Shown here one piece after another: positions 17,997-25,395 of a stretch of DNA of 64,000 nt. Positions within the stretch are counted from its first letter, which is position 1. Each line of letters opens with the position of its first letter. Below the pieces are notes generated by a model. That model ran no database searches, was not told the origin of the DNA, and worked only from the letters and a program-made list of their open reading frames with translations. The stretch comes from Mesorhizobium sp. WSM3859 (lineage in GTDB: Bacteria; Pseudomonadota; Alphaproteobacteria; Rhizobiales; Rhizobiaceae), in the NCBI RefSeq assembly GCF_002295065.1, contig NZ_NSGG01000009.1, forward strand, positions 124,001 to 188,000, given 5' to 3'. The translations under genes were made by a program, and so were the position numbers.

Positions 17997-19508
17997 TCAT
18001 GCCACGCTGTGAAGCGGTCCGCCGGCCACTTCCGCCAGCAGCCGGTCGAGGTCGATATCGGCGTTCCTGTGCTCGCCGACAATCGTGTGTTCCGACATCA
18101 CCAGGATGCGGTCGGCGGTCTCCAGCGCCTCGTCGATCTCGGTGACGAAGATCAGCGTCGCGCGGCCGTCGGCGCTGGCTCGAAGCTTCGCAGCGATATC
18201 GCGGCGCGCCGAAATGTCGACGCCCTGGAACGGCTCGTCGAGAATGAAGAGCCGCGAAGCCTGCGACATCCAGCGCGCCACCATCACCTTCTGCTGGTTG
18301 CCGCCGGAAAGCGCCGACAACTCGTCCTTCTCGGAGCGGCAGACGATGCCGAGCTCATCGATCTGGCGCCGCGCAATAGCGCGCTCGGCGCGCTTCTTCA
18401 TGACGCCAAAGCTCGACATGCGCTTGAGGAATGGCAGGCTGATGTTGCGCTCGATGTTGAAGCCGTCGACGATGCCGCTCTCGGCGCGGTCCTTGGCGAC
18501 CAGGAAGACACCGGCGGCGATCGCCTCACGCGCCGAGCCCGGCGCGTAGGGCTTGCCGTCCATATGCATGGCGCCGGCAAGCGGCCTGCGCACGCCGAAC
18601 AGCGTTTCGGCCAACGCCGTCTTGCCGACGCCGACAAGGCCGGTGATCGCCACCACCTCGCCGGCGCCGAGCGTCATCGAAATCGGTTTTGCGCCATGCG
18701 CGATCTGCAAGCTTTCTGCCGTGAAGACGGCGCGGGCCGAGCTTCTGGCGACGACCCGGTCGAGGTGGATCTTGCGGCCGAGCATGGCGTTGACGGCGCC
18801 CTCATAATCGAGCGGTTTTTGATCGAAGGCGCCGGAGATGACGCCGTCGCGCATCGACACGATACGGTCGGCGAGCCGCCTGATGTCTGACATGCGGTGC
18901 GAGATATAGAGGATGGCGACGCCATGGCCGCGCAGCCGGTCGATCAGCGAAAACAGCCGGTCGGCCTCGGCGCTCGACAGCGACGAGGTCGGCTCGTCGA
19001 GGATCAGCACTTTGGGCTCGTGCGCCATGGCGCGGGCGATGGCCACCATCTGCCGGTCGGCCAATGACAGATCGCTGACGCGCGCCTTGAGGTCGATGGT
19101 GAGCCCCATGCGGTCGGCGACGGCCCTCGCCTCGGCCCGGACATTGGCGGGCTTGAACAGCAACGACGCGCCCTTGCCGCTCAGCCGGTCGAGCGTCAGG
19201 TTGGTGGCGACGTCGAGGTCGGCGACCACGCCGTCATTGATATTCTGGTGCACGGTCACGACGCCGGCGCGGATGGCCTCGGCCGGGGTCTGCGGGTCGA
19301 ACACCTCGCCAGCGAGCCGCATCGTGCCGGCACCGCGCGCGTAGACGCCACTGACGATCTTGACCAGGGTGGACTTGCCGGCGCCGTTGGCGCCCATCAG
19401 CACGGTGACCTCGCCCGAATGCAGTTCAAGCGAGATGCCGCCAAGCACCTCGTTCTGGCCGAAGGATTTCCTCAGCCCCTCCACATGGAACACGGCATCT
19501 GCGCCCAT
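17997..19508 (-). CDS. Ribose-type ABC transporter ATPase (RbsA/MglA-like, two ABC domains)
   Basis: A 503-residue tandem ATPase. The first domain has Walker A GANGAGKST and signature LSLADRQMV with LILDEPTSSLS. The second domain, from about residue 250, has GLVGVGKTALAETLFG and LSGGNQQKVMVARW with LFILDEPFQGVD. The second Walker A (GLVGVGKT) is the usual degenerate-looking RbsA form. The start at 19508 is set by a very strong ribosome site (GGGAGGAAGGA directly upstream of ATG). It leads the transporter operon, 139 bases from the divergent mtnK gene, with a large palindrome between them. Confidence 0.92.
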   Translation of the reverse strand: MGADAVFHVEGLRKSFGQNEVLGGISLELHSGEVTVLMGANGAGKSTLVKIVSGVYARGAGTMRLAGEVFDPQTPAEAIRAGVVTVHQNINDGVVADLDVATNLTLDRLSGKGASLLFKPANVRAEARAVADRMGLTIDLKARVSDLSLADRQMVAIARAMAHEPKVLILDEPTSSLSSAEADRLFSLIDRLRGHGVAILYISHRMSDIRRLADRIVSMRDGVISGAFDQKPLDYEGAVNAMLGRKIHLDRVVARSSARAVFTAESLQIAHGAKPISMTLGAGEVVAITGLVGVGKTALAETLFGVRRPLAGAMHMDGKPYAPGSAREAIAAGVFLVAKDRAESGIVDGFNIERNISLPFLKRMSSFGVMKKRAERAIARRQIDELGIVCRSEKDELSALSGGNQQKVMVARWMSQASRLFILDEPFQGVDISARRDIAAKLRASADGRATLIFVTEIDEALETADRILVMSEHTIVGEHRNADIDLDRLLAEVAGGPLHSVA

Positions 19509-19545
19509 TCCTTCCTCCCTGGTCCCTGACGCTATGGGCTCATTC

Positions 19546-19591
19546 GGCAATTGTCAACACGATTGACATTTGCCAGAGTGCTTCCTAGCTT
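19546..19591. promoter_or_regulatory. Divergent promoter pair with a shared palindromic operator
   Basis: The palindrome 19546-19574 has arms GGCAATTGTCAA and TTGACATTTGCC around CACGA, with 11 of 12 positions complementary. Each arm contains a TTGACA -35 box, one per strand. On the plus strand TTGACA (19563-19568) is followed after 17 bases by TAGCTT (19586-19591). On the minus strand TTGACA (19557-19552) is followed after 17 bases by TAGCGT. A repressor dimer bound here would shut both the ABC operon and mtnK-mtnA. Sequence symmetry is seen; the regulator is unknown. Confidence 0.75.
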
Positions 19592-19646
19592 GGCCCCGCC
19601 GCCGTGGCTCCGCTATCGTCGGACACCACGAGCAGGAGGGGAGAGA

Positions 19647-20915
19647 ATGACCGGGAAGTTCGAAGCATTGTCGGTGGAGACGCTGCCGAAGCGCCTTGGC
19701 GAGACCTCGGCGCTAACCGAGCGCATCGGCGACGACGCCAGCCGCTGGAAGGTGCGCGAGGTCGGCGACGGCAATCTGAACCTCGTCTTCATCGTCGAGG
19801 GCGACCAGGGCGCGGCGGTGGTGAAACAGGCGCTCCCCTACGTACGGCTGGTCGGCGACAGCTGGCCGCTGCCCCTAAAACGCTCCTTCTTCGAATATCA
19901 TGCGCTGACCAGGCAGGAGCGCCGGGCGCCCGGCTCCGTGCCGGCGATCTACCATTTCGACGAAGGCCAAGCGCTGATCGTGATGGAATATCTGGCGCCG
20001 CCGCACGTCATTCTCAGGCGTGCGCTGATCGACGGGCGCGAATTGCCGAACATCGCGCGCGACATCGGCCTGTTCATGGCCCGGACGCTGTTCCGCGGCT
20101 CTGACCTGTCGATGGTGGCCAAGGATCGCAAAGCCGATCTGGCTTTATTCGCCGACAATGTCGAGCTCTGCGACATCACCGAGAACCTGGTGTTTTCCGA
20201 CCCCTATTTCGACGCCAAGATGAACCGGCATACCTCGCCCCAACTCGACGGCCTGGTGGCGGAGCTACGCGCCGACCGTGATCTCAAGGTCGAGGCGCAG
20301 CGGCTGAAGCATCTCTTCGCCGCCAATGCCGAGACCATGCTGCATGGCGACCTGCATTCGGGCTCGATCATGGTGACGGACACAGAAACCCGGATGATCG
20401 ATCCGGAGTTCGCCTTCTACGGTCCGATCGCCTTCGATGTCGGCATGCTGCTCGCCAATTTCTGGATGGCCTTCTTCTCGCAACGCGGCCACGAGGAGAA
20501 AGGCAGCAGGGACTCGATGTGCGCCTATCTGCTCGGCGTAACCGCCGAGACCTGGGCGACCTTCCGCGCCGAGTTCTCTCATCTGTGGCGCACCGAACGC
20601 ACCGGCATGCTCTACCAGAAGAGCCTGTTCGAGGATCAGGGCGACAGGCTGGGTGCCGAGCAGGCGCTCGACCACACGCTGCATTCCATCTGGACCGACC
20701 TGCTCGGCTTTGCCGGCATCGAGGTGCACCGGCGCATCCTTGGGCTGGCCCACAATGCCGATTTCGAGACCATTGCCGATCAAGACCTGCGCGCCAGATG
20801 TGAGGCCAAGGCTTTGCGCTTCGGCCGCCACATCGCCGTCAACCGGCGCCAGATCCACAGCATCGACGAGGTCAACAATCTGGCCGCGCTGATCGAACAG
20901 GAGAAGAGCCTTTGA
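19647..20915 (+). CDS. mtnK: S-methyl-5-thioribose kinase
   Basis: A 422-residue kinase of the aminoglycoside-phosphotransferase-like fold that phosphorylates 5-methylthioribose on O1 in methionine salvage. The N-lobe has VREVGDGNLNLVFIVEG and VVKQALPYVR; the catalytic loop is MLHGDLHSGSIMV and the metal site IDPEFAFYGPIAFDVG, all standard for MtnK. GGAGGGGAG precedes the ATG at 19647. The next gene, mtnA, overlaps it by four bases, so the two are translationally coupled, and the transporter operon diverges from the same promoter region. The set implies import and phosphorylation of methylthioribose. MtnN or MtnP, which would make it inside the cell, is not in the window. Confidence 0.95.
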   Translation: MTGKFEALSVETLPKRLGETSALTERIGDDASRWKVREVGDGNLNLVFIVEGDQGAAVVKQALPYVRLVGDSWPLPLKRSFFEYHALTRQERRAPGSVPAIYHFDEGQALIVMEYLAPPHVILRRALIDGRELPNIARDIGLFMARTLFRGSDLSMVAKDRKADLALFADNVELCDITENLVFSDPYFDAKMNRHTSPQLDGLVAELRADRDLKVEAQRLKHLFAANAETMLHGDLHSGSIMVTDTETRMIDPEFAFYGPIAFDVGMLLANFWMAFFSQRGHEEKGSRDSMCAYLLGVTAETWATFRAEFSHLWRTERTGMLYQKSLFEDQGDRLGAEQALDHTLHSIWTDLLGFAGIEVHRRILGLAHNADFETIADQDLRARCEAKALRFGRHIAVNRRQIHSIDEVNNLAALIEQEKSL

Positions 20916-22006
20916 ACGTCGGCCAACGCCACTATCGCACCATCTGGCTTAGCGACGACGAGCGCTCGGTCGAGATCATCGACCAGCGCTGGCTGCCGCA
21001 TGAGTTCCGCATCGAAAAGATCGGAACCGTCGGCGGCATCGCCGCCGCCATCCGCGACATGTGGGTGCGCGGCGCGCCGCTGATCGGCGTCACCGCGGCT
21101 TACGGCGTCGCCATCCAGATGATGGACGATCCGTCGGACGAAGCGCTCGACGCGGTGTGGGAGACGCTCAACAAGACGCGGCCGACGGCGATCAACCTGC
21201 GCTGGGCGCTGGACGAGATGCGGCGCTCCCTCAAGCCGCTGGCGCCGGAGGAACGCGCGGAGGCTGCCTACAAGCGGGCCGCCGAGATCGCCGACGAGGA
21301 TGTCGGATTGAACCGCGCCATCGGCGAGAACGGGCTTGCCATCATCAGAGAGATAGCGGCGCGCAAGAAGCCCGGTGAAACCGTCAACATCCTCACCCAT
21401 TGCAATGCTGGCTGGCTGGCGACGGTCGACTACGGCACGGCAACCGCGCCGATCTACTTGGCGACGGAGGCCGGCATTCCGGTGCATGTCTATGTCGACG
21501 AGACCAGGCCGCGCAACCAGGGCGCCCAGCTGACCGCCTGGGAGATGGCCGGGCACGGCGTGCCGCACACGCTGATCGTCGACAATGCCGGCGGCCATCT
21601 GATGCAGCATGGCGACATCGACATGGTGATCGTCGGCACCGACCGCACCACCGCCAATGGCGACGTCTGCAACAAGATCGGCACCTATCTCAAGGCGCTG
21701 GCCGCCGCCGACAACGACGTGCCCTTCTATGTCGCGCTGCCCTCGCCCACGATCGACTGGACGGTGGCCGACGGGCTTGCCGAAATCCCGATCGAGGAGC
21801 GCTCGGGTGACGAGGTCTCCCTGGTCTGGGGCAAGACCTCGGACGGCAAGATCGCGCAGGTGCGGGTGTCGCCGGATCAGACGCCGGCGGCGAACCCGGC
21901 CTTCGATGTGACGCCGGCACGGCTGGTGACGGGGCTGATCACCGAACGCGGCGTGGCAAAGGCCTCGCGCGAAGGACTAAAGGCGATGTTCCCGGAGCGG
22001 GGATAA
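20912..22006 (+). CDS. mtnA: S-methyl-5-thioribose-1-phosphate isomerase
   Basis: A 364-residue eIF2B-like isomerase that converts methylthioribose-1-phosphate to the ribulose form. Motifs: MWVRGAPLIGVTAAYGVAI, the catalytic-Cys region LTHCNAGWLATVDYGTA, and the Asp/Asn site LMQHGDIDMVIVGTDRTTANG followed by NKIGTYLKA. The start is most probably TTG at 20912 overlapping the mtnK stop (TTGA), with GGAGAAG upstream; the N-terminus VGQRHYRTIWL is the family one and no ATG lies near. The downstream salvage enzymes (MtnB, MtnC/W/X, MtnD) are not seen here. A REP-like element begins at the base after the stop. Confidence 0.95.
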   Translation: MNVGQRHYRTIWLSDDERSVEIIDQRWLPHEFRIEKIGTVGGIAAAIRDMWVRGAPLIGVTAAYGVAIQMMDDPSDEALDAVWETLNKTRPTAINLRWALDEMRRSLKPLAPEERAEAAYKRAAEIADEDVGLNRAIGENGLAIIREIAARKKPGETVNILTHCNAGWLATVDYGTATAPIYLATEAGIPVHVYVDETRPRNQGAQLTAWEMAGHGVPHTLIVDNAGGHLMQHGDIDMVIVGTDRTTANGDVCNKIGTYLKALAAADNDVPFYVALPSPTIDWTVADGLAEIPIEERSGDEVSLVWGKTSDGKIAQVRVSPDQTPAANPAFDVTPARLVTGLITERGVAKASREGLKAMFPERG

Positions 22007-22057
22007 TCTCCCCCCTCGAGGGGGAGATGTCGCCGAAGGCGACAGAGGGGGCGCCCC
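22007..22057 (-). repeat. REP-like palindromic intergenic element, copy 3
   Basis: TCTCCCCCCTCGAGGGGGAGA, then TGTCGCCGAAGGCGACA and GAGGGGGCGCCCC, directly follows the mtnA stop codon. Both sub-hairpins are palindromic. It matches copies 1 and 2 at 7.4-7.6 kb except for the middle hairpin and probably ends the mtnKA mRNA. Confidence 0.78.
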
Positions 22058-22112
22058 GCGTGAAGCACTGACGCCCTCGCGGACACGAAGAAGAAGTTGG
22101 CGCTCCACGCGA

Positions 22113-22160
22113 GGCGACCCCCTCTGGCCTGCCGGCCATCTCCCCCCTCAAGGGGAGAGA
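22113..22160 (+). repeat. REP-like palindromic intergenic element, copy 4 (inverted)
   Basis: GGCGACCCCCTCTGGCC, TGCCGGCCA and TCTCCCCCCTCAAGGGGAGAGA is the oppositely oriented partner of copy 3, 55 bases away. The pair has the same inverted layout as copies 1/2. With the FMN riboswitch it fills the 440-base gap before ribH. Confidence 0.75.
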
Positions 22161-22225
22161 TTCGCGCTTCAGCGGCGCCGCCAATTGACAACCCTGCGCC
22201 CGTCCCTCCATACCTGCACCGTTAA

Positions 22226-22407
22226 TGTTCTCAGGGCGGGGTGAAAGTCCCCACCGGCGGTAAGGGTCTCGGCCCAAGCCCGCGAGCGCCTTCCAGAAAT
22301 GGGAAGGGTCAGCAGATCCGGTGCGATTCCGGAGCCGACGGTTACAGTCCGGATGGAAGAGAACGTACGCAGGAGACGGTCCGCTCGCGCGGGCCGGTTT
22401 CTTGCGT
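22226..22407 (+). promoter_or_regulatory. FMN riboswitch (RFN element) with expression-platform hairpin
   Basis: The aptamer 22226-22366 shows the conserved RFN blocks in order: TTCTCAGGGCGGGGTGAAAG, TCCCCACCGGCGGTAA, AGCCCGCGAGCGCC, GGTCAGCAGATCCGGTG, TTCCGGAGCCGACGGTTACA and GTCCGGATGGAAGAGAA. The first and last blocks close the P1 stem. A further hairpin at 22367-22407 (arms of 18-19 bases with several G-U pairs) follows and can serve as a terminator or switching stem. Bound FMN should lower expression of the ribH gene starting 41 bases further on. Confidence 0.96.
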
Positions 22408-22447
22408 CGTGCGTCCTGATTCTGGTTCGAAACGGAAGGAAGGACCC

Positions 22448-22915
22448 ATGAATCAGCGTTTCCCCAAAGACCAAACTACCCTTCGTGTGGCCGTCATTCG
22501 CGCGCGCTGGCATGCCGATATCGTCGACCAATGCGTAGCGGCGTTCGAGGCTGAGCTTGCCGCGCTCGGCGGCTTCACCGTCGAGGTCTTCGACGTGCCG
22601 GGCGCTTACGAGATTCCGCTGCACGCCAAGACGCTTGCCGAGACCGGCCGCTATGCCGCGATCCTCGGCACCGCCTTCGTCGTCAATGGCGGCATCTACC
22701 GGCATGACTTCGTGGCGAGCGCCGTCATCGACGGGATGATGAATGTGCAGCTTGCGACCGGCTTGCCGGTGCTGTCGGCGGTGCTCACGCCGCACAATTT
22801 TCACGACAGCGCAGAGCATCACCGCTTCTTCCACGAGCATTTCATCATGAAGGGCAAGGAAGCGGCGAAGGCCTGCGTCGAAATCCTCGCCGCGCGCGCA
22901 CGCATCGCGGCCTGA
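22448..22915 (+). CDS. ribH: 6,7-dimethyl-8-ribityllumazine synthase, type II (RibH2-like)
   Basis: A 155-residue lumazine synthase, the penultimate enzyme of riboflavin synthesis. It joins 5-amino-6-ribitylaminouracil with dihydroxybutanone phosphate. The N-terminal strand VAVIRARWHADIVDQCV and VPGAYEIPLHAKTLAETG are typical. The later HNFHDSAEHHRFFHEHFIMKG, instead of the type I HE(T/S)YVA region, marks the decameric RibH2 type known from Brucella and Mesorhizobium. GGAAGGA precedes the ATG. The gene is an orphan, away from ribD/ribE/ribB, with its own FMN riboswitch, so flavin level controls it independently. Confidence 0.95.
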   Translation: MNQRFPKDQTTLRVAVIRARWHADIVDQCVAAFEAELAALGGFTVEVFDVPGAYEIPLHAKTLAETGRYAAILGTAFVVNGGIYRHDFVASAVIDGMMNVQLATGLPVLSAVLTPHNFHDSAEHHRFFHEHFIMKGKEAAKACVEILAARARIAA

Positions 22916-23075
22916 ACCGCTCTGCGAGCGCTGCACTGAAACTAAACCGATTTGGATTTCAGGGCCGCAACTTGAGTGGTTGCGGTCCGTCGGAAATCCG
23001 GCCAGAAGCAGTCGGGTCAGGCCGTGGCGCCTGACGTGGTAACTTGCGCTTTCAACAGATACGGGAGACTATTCG

Positions 23076-24140
23076 TTGGCTCGCATCACACTGAGACAAT
23101 TGCTCGACCATGCCGCCGAACATGGCTATGGCGTGCCTGCCTTCAACATGAACAACATGGAACAAGGCCTCGCCATCATGGAGGCGGCCGAGGAGACCAA
23201 GTCGCCGGTCATCCTGCAGGCCAGCCGCGGCGCGCGTGCCTATGCCAATGACGTGGTGCTGGCCAAGCTGATCGACGCGCTGGTCGAGATCCATCCCGAC
23301 ATCCCGGTCTGCATGCATCTCGACCACGGCAACAATGAAGCGACTTGCGTCACCGCGATCCAGTACGGCTTCACCTCGGTGATGATGGACGGCTCGCTGA
23401 AGGAGGACGGCAAGTCGCCGGCCGACTATGCCTACAATTCCGGCATCACCCGGCGCGTCGTCGACATGGCGCATTGGGGCGGCGTCTCGGTGGAAGGCGA
23501 GATCGGCGTGCTGGGCTCCCTGGAGAGCGGCGGCGGCGAGCAGGAAGACGGCCACGGCATCGAAGGCGCGATCAGCCACGACCAGCTTTTGACCGACCCG
23601 GTGCAGGCCGAGCAGTTCGTGCGCGACACGCATGTCGACGCGCTGGCGGTGGCCATGGGCACCAGCCACGGCGCCTACAAGTTCTCGCGCAAGCCGGACG
23701 GCGCGGTGCTGGCGATGAACGTGATCGAGGAGATCCATCGCCGCCTGCCCAACATGCATCTGGTCATGCACGGCTCGTCGTCGGTGCCGGAAGAGCTGCA
23801 GGAGATCATCAACAAATATGGCGGACAGATGAAGCCGACCTGGGGCGTGCCGGTCGAAGAGATCCAGCGCGGCATCAAGCATGGCGTGCGCAAGATCAAC
23901 ATCGACACCGACAATCGCATGGCGCTGACCGGCGCGATCCGCAAGGTGCTGACCGAGAATCCGTCGGAGTTCGATCCGCGCAAATATCTGACGCCGGCGA
24001 TGGCTGCCATGAAGAAGCTCTGCAAGGAGCGTTTCGAGCAGTTCGGCACCGCCGGCAACGCGCCGAAGATCAAGCCGATTCCGCTGGCGGAGATGGCCAA
24101 GCGCTACAAATCGGGCAGCCTCGATCCGAAATTCGGCTAA
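23076..24140 (+). CDS. fba: Class II fructose-1,6-bisphosphate aldolase (CbbA-like)
   Basis: A 354-residue zinc-dependent aldolase that interconverts fructose-1,6-bisphosphate with glyceraldehyde-3-phosphate and dihydroxyacetone phosphate. Seen are the N-terminal RQLLDHAAEHGYGVPAFNMN, the zinc/catalytic CMHLDHGNN, SVMMDGSLKEDGKSPADY, the second zinc site LAVAMGTSHGAYKF, LVMHGSSSVPEELQ and the phosphate-binding VRKINIDTDNRMA. It belongs to the class IIB/Calvin-cycle-like subtype common in rhizobia. The start is probably TTG at 23076 with GGGAG upstream, giving the family N-terminus ARITLRQLL. A hairpin follows the stop; no cbb or gap genes are adjacent. Confidence 0.94.
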   Translation: MARITLRQLLDHAAEHGYGVPAFNMNNMEQGLAIMEAAEETKSPVILQASRGARAYANDVVLAKLIDALVEIHPDIPVCMHLDHGNNEATCVTAIQYGFTSVMMDGSLKEDGKSPADYAYNSGITRRVVDMAHWGGVSVEGEIGVLGSLESGGGEQEDGHGIEGAISHDQLLTDPVQAEQFVRDTHVDALAVAMGTSHGAYKFSRKPDGAVLAMNVIEEIHRRLPNMHLVMHGSSSVPEELQEIINKYGGQMKPTWGVPVEEIQRGIKHGVRKINIDTDNRMALTGAIRKVLTENPSEFDPRKYLTPAMAAMKKLCKERFEQFGTAGNAPKIKPIPLAEMAKRYKSGSLDPKFG

Positions 24141-24150
24141 AGCGAGATCT

Positions 24151-24179
24151 CCCGCGACCGGTTCAATCCCGGTCGCGGG
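24151..24179 (+). terminator. Hairpin after fba
   Basis: Perfect 11-bp stem CCCGCGACCGG / CCGGTCGCGGG with a 7-base loop begins 11 bases after the fba stop. It is very stable but lacks a T tract, so factor-independent release is uncertain. Confidence 0.65.
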
Positions 24180-24273
24180 CATTGCTCCTGCCGAAATGCG
24201 GCGGAACTTCACACCGACAAATCGGTTCCTGCTCAGAGACCTTCCGGATCCGTTCCAAAGGAAGGAGCAATTC

Positions 24274-24432
24274 ATGAGCAAGGATCGCGACAGCGAAGGG
24301 CCGGTCTTCTCGGGCCAGGACGCGCGACAGGGTGAAATCATCCTGCGCACGCGCACCCGCCGCATCATCTTCATCGCTGGGCTGGTCGGCATCGTCGTGC
24401 TGGCGTTGCTGATGAGCATTGCCGCTCATTGA
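24274..24432 (+). CDS. Small single-helix membrane protein, unknown function
   Basis: A 52-residue protein. The N-terminal half is polar (MSKDRDSEGPVFSGQDARQG), then a basic RTRTRR patch precedes a membrane helix of about 19 residues (IIFIAGLVGIVVLALLMSI), so N-in topology is likely. GAAGGAGC lies 6-7 bases before the ATG, strong support that it is translated. It stands alone between fba and the mgtC-like gene. I do not recognise a named family; similar short proteins are widespread in Rhizobiales and sometimes mislabelled as peptide-transport components. Confidence 0.72.
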   Translation: MSKDRDSEGPVFSGQDARQGEIILRTRTRRIIFIAGLVGIVVLALLMSIAAH

Positions 24433-24524
24433 AGGCCGTGCCTTGCGGATGCCTCAGACGCACCGACTCAAGCGCGTCGCGATCTTTCAGATTCGCTCCA
24501 TGCGCTTTAGGTTTTTGACTTTAC

Positions 24525-24569
24525 GCATGTCTTTATCCCGAAACCGGTTCCCACTTTCGGGAGACATGC
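24525..24569 (+). repeat. Rhizobial intergenic palindrome (GCATGTCT-flanked type)
   Basis: Outer arms GCATGTCT / AGACATGC enclose inner arms TCCCGAAA / TTTCGGGA around CCGGTTCCCAC. The core (GAAACCG, five bases, CACTTTCG) matches the core of the GCAATTCC-type elements at 41.9, 47.1, 47.6 and 50.0 kb. It is the main content of the 195-base gap before the mgtC-like gene. Confidence 0.7.
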
Positions 24570-24627
24570 TTTAGGGAACCATTCCCCGCTCTGCCCGGTT
24601 GAACGTCGCGGACGAAATTGAGGCGCG

Positions 24628-25380
24628 GTGAATTTACATCCCACTGTCGAGACGATGTTCGAGACACTTTGCTGCGACATGCCGCTTCATCCGACCTGGC
24701 TGGACCTTGTCGGGCGGCTCTTGCTGACCTTGCTCGCCGGCTTCCTCATCGGCCTGAACCGCGAGGCGCGCGGCCATTCCGCCGGACTGCGCACGACCAT
24801 ACTGGTCGGTCTGGCGGCCTGCGTGGCCATGGTTCAGGCCAACATGCTGCTCGACGTCTCCGGCAAGACGCCGGACTCTTTCGTGCGCATGGATGTGATG
24901 CGCTTCGCGCTCGGTGTGCTGACCGGCGTCGGCTTCATCGGCGGCGGCGCCATACTGCGGCGCGGCGATCTCGTCACCGGCGTCACCACCGCCGCCACGA
25001 TGTGGATCATGACCATGATCGGCCTTGCCTTCGGCGGCGGCCAGTATGGCCTCGGCATGATCGCGACCGTGCTGACGCTGGTGACGCTGCAGGCGCTGAA
25101 ATGGGTCGATCTGAAAATCCCGCGTAACCACAAGGCGATCCTATCGGTCTCATGGCCGGAAAATTCACCGCCCGACATACGCAACATGGTACGGCCGCTC
25201 GGCTACGACGCGCGCTTCGTCGGCATGGAGCACGATGTCGACCGCAACTGCTTTGTTTTTTCCTTCGACGTTCAATGGAAGCAGCCCGACGCGGTCGAGC
25301 CTTCGACAGACATCCTGGCTGTGATTGCCGAGCACTGCGCGGTCGAGCGCTTCGAGGTGACCGGCGAGAAGCCGTTCTGA
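24628..25380 (+). CDS. MgtC/SapB-family membrane protein
   Basis: A 250-residue protein with four or five hydrophobic helices in its first 150 residues and a soluble C-terminal domain. The MgtC signature is clear: GFLIGLNREARGHSAGLRTT, GVGFIGGGAILRRGDLVTGV and TTAATMWIMTMIGLAFGGG. Family members support growth at low magnesium or inside host cells and can inhibit F1Fo ATP synthase. GTG at 24628 has GAGG nearby, but an ATG at 24655 is also possible. The C-terminal part (about 165-250) resembles the regulatory cytoplasmic extension of longer MgtC proteins. It is convergent with the VWA gene, 15 bases away. Confidence 0.9.
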   Translation: MNLHPTVETMFETLCCDMPLHPTWLDLVGRLLLTLLAGFLIGLNREARGHSAGLRTTILVGLAACVAMVQANMLLDVSGKTPDSFVRMDVMRFALGVLTGVGFIGGGAILRRGDLVTGVTTAATMWIMTMIGLAFGGGQYGLGMIATVLTLVTLQALKWVDLKIPRNHKAILSVSWPENSPPDIRNMVRPLGYDARFVGMEHDVDRNCFVFSFDVQWKQPDAVEPSTDILAVIAEHCAVERFEVTGEKPF

Positions 25381-25395
25381 GTTCGGGCGGCAAGC

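Noticed and set aside
15841..22006. Reading the ABC, kinase and SorC genes as an AI-2 (Lsr) system
   Set aside because: The kinase and isomerase carry clear MtnK and MtnA motifs, and lsrF/lsrG-like genes are absent.
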